A stretch of 20,072 nucleotides of DNA from Paraglomus occultum (Eukaryota; Glomeromycota; Glomeromycetes; Paraglomerales; Paraglomeraceae): positions 1 through 20,072 of the forward strand of contig CAJVPJ010000644.1 of the NCBI GenBank assembly GCA_910592205.1. The letters are read 5' to 3'. The first letter of the stretch is position 1. Each line of letters begins with the position of its first letter. The translations under genes and the position numbers were made by a program. Shown here piece after piece: positions 18,931 through 20,072 of this stretch. The notes below the pieces were generated by a model, which saw only the letters and a list, made by a program, of their open reading frames with translations, was not told the DNA's origin and did no database searches.

Positions 18931-18980
18931 TACAGTAAAATCTCCATAAATGCAATGCCTTGGCTATGTTGCATTTATTT
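18931..18980. mobile_element. Possible pogo/Tigger-like transposon terminus
   Basis: TACAGTAAAATCTCCATAAA has the TA target plus CAGT start typical of Tc1/pogo superfamily ends, followed by ATGCAATG and an inverted echo TTGCATTTATT 25 bases on. A weak opposite end, ATTTACTG followed by TA, ends at 19724; only about seven terminal bases match, so the pairing is doubtful. Confidence 0.35.
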
Positions 18981-19777
18981 ATTAGAAATATGCTTTAATG
19001 ATTCGCGTCTATTAAACAGATTTTCTTACTATAAAACAAGCAGTTTCAAACATCGATCTTTCCTTTGTCACAATTAGATCTATAACAGTAAAATTTTTCT
19101 GTGTCAAAACTATTGTAAATACAATAATGTCAAACACTGAAAGAAGAAATAACATATAAAACCGAACAAATATGTGCCATGTCTGATCATCTTTCTGTAA
19201 CAAATAACATTACGTGAATTACGTAAATTGCACTTAGGTAAATACCATAGCAGTACAACATGCTCAAGAACTTGACATTGTTGTTTAGCCCAATATTCGC
19301 GGTTGCGGATGGTTATAATTCAGTTTTGCTACAAATGTCTGCTTGTGCAAAGCTTAAACGTATAATAATTTATAAAACATACTTGCCATAATTACTCCGC
19401 TCGGTATTCACGTTCTTGCTTCCTTCATCGTTGTTATATTGATATGGATTTTTATACGTATACTTATCGAATGCCTCTATACTGTCGGTTTTAAGACAAA
19501 AACAGCTGATCTATTACAGAGTTTGAATTAAAATTAACGTCTCAGACATTTTTGGTATAAGCTAAGACCCATTGCTGGTCACGCCGTTATTTTTACATTT
19601 AAACGCGAAAAATTACAGATCTACTTCAAATATGAGTGTAAAGTCAAAAAAAGGCATAGAAGGAGTTTCGCTTAAATTGTAAAAATTATATAGTTAAAAA
19701 TGTGGTTTAAAGACATTTACTGTAAACCTTAAAAAATTAAAGGTAAAACAACCGATTTTATTATCAAAATTACGTGG

Positions 19778-19888
19778 TTAACAACGCCAAGCGTCAGTTA
19801 CAGTTTTATGAGGAATTACTGCTCCCTTCAATCTCACCATCTCTTCTTTTTCGATATCAAACTTTGTAATAAACTTCTTCACCTGCAT
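19778..19888 (-). CDS. Possible terminal exon or small ORF (36 codons)
   Basis: The minus strand encodes MQVKKFITKFDIEKEEMVRL and 16 more residues ending DAWRC before a TAA. The composition is charged and protein-like compared with the surrounding AT-rich DNA. A TGCAG immediately before the GTG AAG AAG codons could be a splice acceptor, making this the last exon of a gene entering from beyond the window; a polypyrimidine-TTTAG site near 19920 is another. I do not recognise the family. Confidence 0.3.
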   Translation of the reverse strand: MQVKKFITKFDIEKEEMVRLKGAVIPHKTVTDAWRC

Positions 19889-19998
19889 GTGTGTTTAATT
19901 TAACGAAAGGGCCCCCCGCCTAAAAAAGTAACAAAATTTTATGACAATAATTCAAAGGGAAAAACTTTTCCAGGAAGCTTTAAATTAAAGAGAAAGTA

Positions 19999-20072
19999 CA
20001 GTGGGTGACCAAAAGTCTCCGACCACCCCTTAAAATTTTCGTTGATCATGCATAACTCCGTAACGAAACATT
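19999..20072. mobile_element. Tc1-like element left terminus, cut by the window end
   Basis: After a TA dinucleotide (19997-19998) the sequence starts CAGTGGGTGACCAAAAGTCT and continues CCGACCACCCC, the form of a Tc1/mariner terminal inverted repeat. An internal repeat-like TGCATAACTCCGTAACG follows. The body and the other end would lie beyond the window. It differs from the ends at 18470 and 18933, so at least three element types touch this region. Confidence 0.5.

Larger units (their letters stand above)
18331..19777. other. AT-rich DNA with transposon termini, no gene
   Basis: No coding region is recognised. Short minus-strand open frames at 18473-18682 and 19012-19203 have no family features. 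The region contains the two transposon-end-like sequences at 18470 and 18933 described separately and otherwise simple AT-rich sequence. Confidence 0.45.

Noticed and set aside
18933-19722. A complete ~790-bp miniature element between CAGT and ACTG with TA on both sides
   Set aside because: Only about seven terminal bases are complementary, which is expected by chance in AT-rich DNA.
1-20072. CRISPR arrays, bacterial operons, ribosome binding sites or rRNA genes
   Set aside because: The gene structure is eukaryotic and no spaced repeats or rRNA signatures were seen.

Overview
The window looks like AT-rich nuclear DNA of an early-diverging fungus. The genes are split by many short introns of about 60-150 nt with GTAAGT-like donors. 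One is a GPI-anchored chitin deacetylase. There are remains of an F-box/LRR gene and of Tc1/mariner and pogo-like elements, and one gene carries a U12-type (AT-AC) intron. Together these fit a Glomeromycotina (arbuscular mycorrhizal) or related Mucoromycota genome; that placement is inference. All gene models below were spliced by hand and checked for reading-frame consistency.

Layout: (1) 1-2,000 holds decayed DNA: a plus-strand relic of REV1 (translesion polymerase/dCMP transferase) at 664-966, abutting a minus-strand F-box/LRR pseudogene at 998-1661, then a patch resembling transposon ends. (2) 2,013-4,078 (minus) is a 7-exon, ~501-aa secreted, GPI-anchored chitin deacetylase with a metal-binding-like DNNGNG insert near its C-terminus. 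(3) 4,079-6,133 has no recognisable gene and separates two divergent genes. (4) 6,134-7,227 (plus) is a 5-exon, 236-aa nicotinamide riboside kinase whose P-loop is split over two tiny exons. (5) 7,786-11,855 (plus) is an 18-exon, ~912-aa homologue of FAAP100, a Fanconi anaemia core complex subunit, containing the AT-AC intron, a probable GC-AG intron and a 37-nt intron. (6) 12,571-15,067 (minus) is a 5-exon, 604-aa protein of the staphylococcal/Geobacillus-type (family I.5-like) lipase fold. It keeps the zinc-site residues but lacks the nucleophilic Ser and the catalytic His. (7) 15,068-20,072 is gene-poor and repeat-like, with a decayed Tc1/mariner transposase at 17,376-18,330 and several isolated transposon termini.

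The genes do not form one pathway. They cover cell-wall chitin modification, NAD+ salvage, DNA crosslink repair and an apparently non-hydrolytic lipase-like protein. FAAP100 and the lipase-like gene converge on a short intergenic stretch with an ACCAAT/ACCAAA repeat.
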